This document shows positions 63,201-64,000 of a stretch of 64,000 nucleotides of DNA, in pieces (position 1 is the first letter of the stretch; each line of letters starts with the position of its first letter). The notes beneath the pieces were generated by a model. That model saw only the letters and a program-made list of their open reading frames with translations. It was not told where the DNA came from and did no database searches. The stretch comes from Owenia fusiformis (Eukaryota; Annelida; Polychaeta; Sabellida; Oweniidae), in contig CAIIXF020000005.1 in NCBI GenBank assembly GCA_903813345.2, forward strand, positions 38,009,375-38,073,374, in the 5' to 3' direction. Both the position numbers and the translations under genes were made by a program.

Positions 63201-63847
63201 AAGAAATCTAAGCACTTGTGCTTAAATATTTGTAAATGAATTATTGTTCACGTGCTAAGATATTCAATATTAATGGGAATTAATTCTAGGACAGCAATCG
63301 AGTTACATTGTACCAGCCAAGAGTTTGATTCCTCTGGGAAGATTGGAGAAAATGATGAATTTCCACAGGAGTTAGTGATAACTCTTGCAGATGGAATTAC
63401 CCTTCCAAATAATCACACGAATTTCACCTACAAAGGTAACCCGGATATAGAAGGTTTTTGGCCGCGTGAACTTTTTGAAAGGTATGGAACTGATCGAATC
63501 ACTTTATTTATAAAAGTAAGCATCTTGTACGTCAAGTTGTTGTTAACTTTGAAATATTTATTTGCATTTTTTAGTAAACTTGCTTTGGATGATAATATAC
63601 TGTACATGTAGAATGAACCCAGTGCTTTATTAAAGATATCTGCTAACCGGTGACATAATCTAAGAGCAAAATGATATAGCAATACGAATTGAGGTAAAAT
63701 GGATAATTTCAATGGCAATGTTATATCTTATATTATTTTAGCGGGGGATCAAATGTGACGGTGCGGGGAAATAACCTTGACTCTGTACACCAAGTCATTA
63801 TGAAAATAATCATGGTTTATAAAGGCGAGGAAACAGTTTTCGAACAG
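57265..63847 (+). CDS. Usherin-like laminin-domain protein with IPT/TIG-like domains, first 12 exons
   Basis: Exons: 57265-57743, 58268-58430, 59167-59281, 59603-59666, 59933-60182, 60471-60676, 61156-61362, 61611-61806, 62029-62622, 62877-63013, 63290-63481 and 63742-63847. All GT-AG and in phase: 903 codons, open at the window's end. Order of parts: signal peptide; cysteine-rich N-terminal region; laminin-G-like domain through exons 2-4 (EWTFVAIQ, VSLFLNG, QQLRIYGKTP); laminin N-terminal domain in exons 5-7 (starting CRCPEAFPEEW and closing with EFKVIAR); laminin-type EGF repeats in exons 8-9 (CFCNGYGDTC onward, about five). Exons 10-12 resemble IPT/TIG domains (VPLYGPVAGGTNITISG, GGSNVTVRGNNL). 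The first three parts match the start of usherin (USH2A), a matrix protein of sensory-cell links and basement membranes, which continues with fibronectin III rather than IPT. Exon 2 must start at 58268: the earlier AG at 58226 would run into a stop. Confidence 0.8.
60828..61059. mobile_element. Mariner-like MITE in intron 6 of the usherin-like gene
   Basis: Ends ACAGGGTGTTCAAAA and TTTTTGAACACCCTGT are complementary, with the inner GCAACCGAAAAAAATCGCT and AGCGATTTCTTTGGGTTG also pairing imperfectly. TA-rich flanks on both sides suit a Tc1/mariner-type TA target. About 230 bp, non-coding. Confidence 0.65.
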
Positions 63848-64000
63848 GTAAGGTGACCATACTGTATTAAACCCATACCATTCAATATGTTAAGATGGAT
63901 TGCGACTTTTCGAATTGAATACATCTTGGATTTTTCAACCGTTTGACGTCTCGGATTTTTGAAGTTGGTGTGCACTTTCCCGTTTTGTCGTAATTGGAAC

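Overview
The window is animal nuclear DNA: AT-rich, with spliced genes carrying GT-AG introns, a homeobox gene, modular extracellular proteins, and many short inverted-repeat transposons and LINE fragments. Gene content and repeat style fit an invertebrate, most likely a lophotrochozoan (mollusc, annelid or brachiopod-like). That placement is an inference. No prokaryotic or organellar signature was seen.

Layout. (1) 1-1960: no recognisable gene. A 785 bp inverted-repeat element follows (1961-2745). (2) 2933-8899 (+) and 14330-21448 (+): two copies of a Golgi carbohydrate sulfotransferase gene of the CHST15 (GalNAc4S-6ST) type. Exons 2-8 lie in a recent direct segmental duplication (about 2902-10695 and 15780-23625) whose introns are also nearly identical. 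Only the second copy has a visible first exon, and it carries a 2 bp frameshift in exon 6. The first copy is open in every exon seen but has no first exon in the window. Insertions present in only one copy let the other serve as the empty site. (3) 10.8-14.0 kb and 21.7-25.1 kb: dispersed repeats, a decayed Tc1/mariner element, PIF/Harbinger-like MITEs, a TTAA-flanked MITE and a long-arm foldback element. (4) 25125-27179 (-): an intact single-exon receptor with leucine-rich repeats, an Ig domain, a membrane segment and a tyrosine-containing tail. (5) 27344-34358: a 774 bp inverted-repeat element, then a 5.8 kb element with ~400 bp terminal inverted repeats. A 5'-truncated LINE with 12 bp target-site duplications is inserted inside the latter. 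(6) 34.7-36.6 kb: a mariner transposase remnant and further repeats. (7) 38160-39452 (+): a two-exon HMX homeobox gene with a TATA/CCAAT promoter. (8) 41.6-43.0 kb: three transposons nested in one another. (9) 43.0-57.2 kb: gene-poor, with a 237 bp tandem duplication, a cruciform-forming block carrying a repeated GC-rich motif, a 1.45 kb minisatellite of ~30 bp units and another hairpin. (10) 57265-63847 and beyond the window (+): the first 12 exons of a secreted or membrane protein with a usherin-like N-terminus (laminin-G-like, laminin N-terminal, laminin-EGF) followed by IPT/TIG-like domains.

These genes do not form one pathway. Three of the four loci (sulfotransferase, LRR-Ig receptor, usherin-like protein) concern the cell surface or extracellular matrix, but the window shows no functional link between them. 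The best leads are the usherin-plus-IPT architecture, the sulfotransferase pair with different damage in each copy, and the transposon insertions whose empty sites survive in the paralogous tract.
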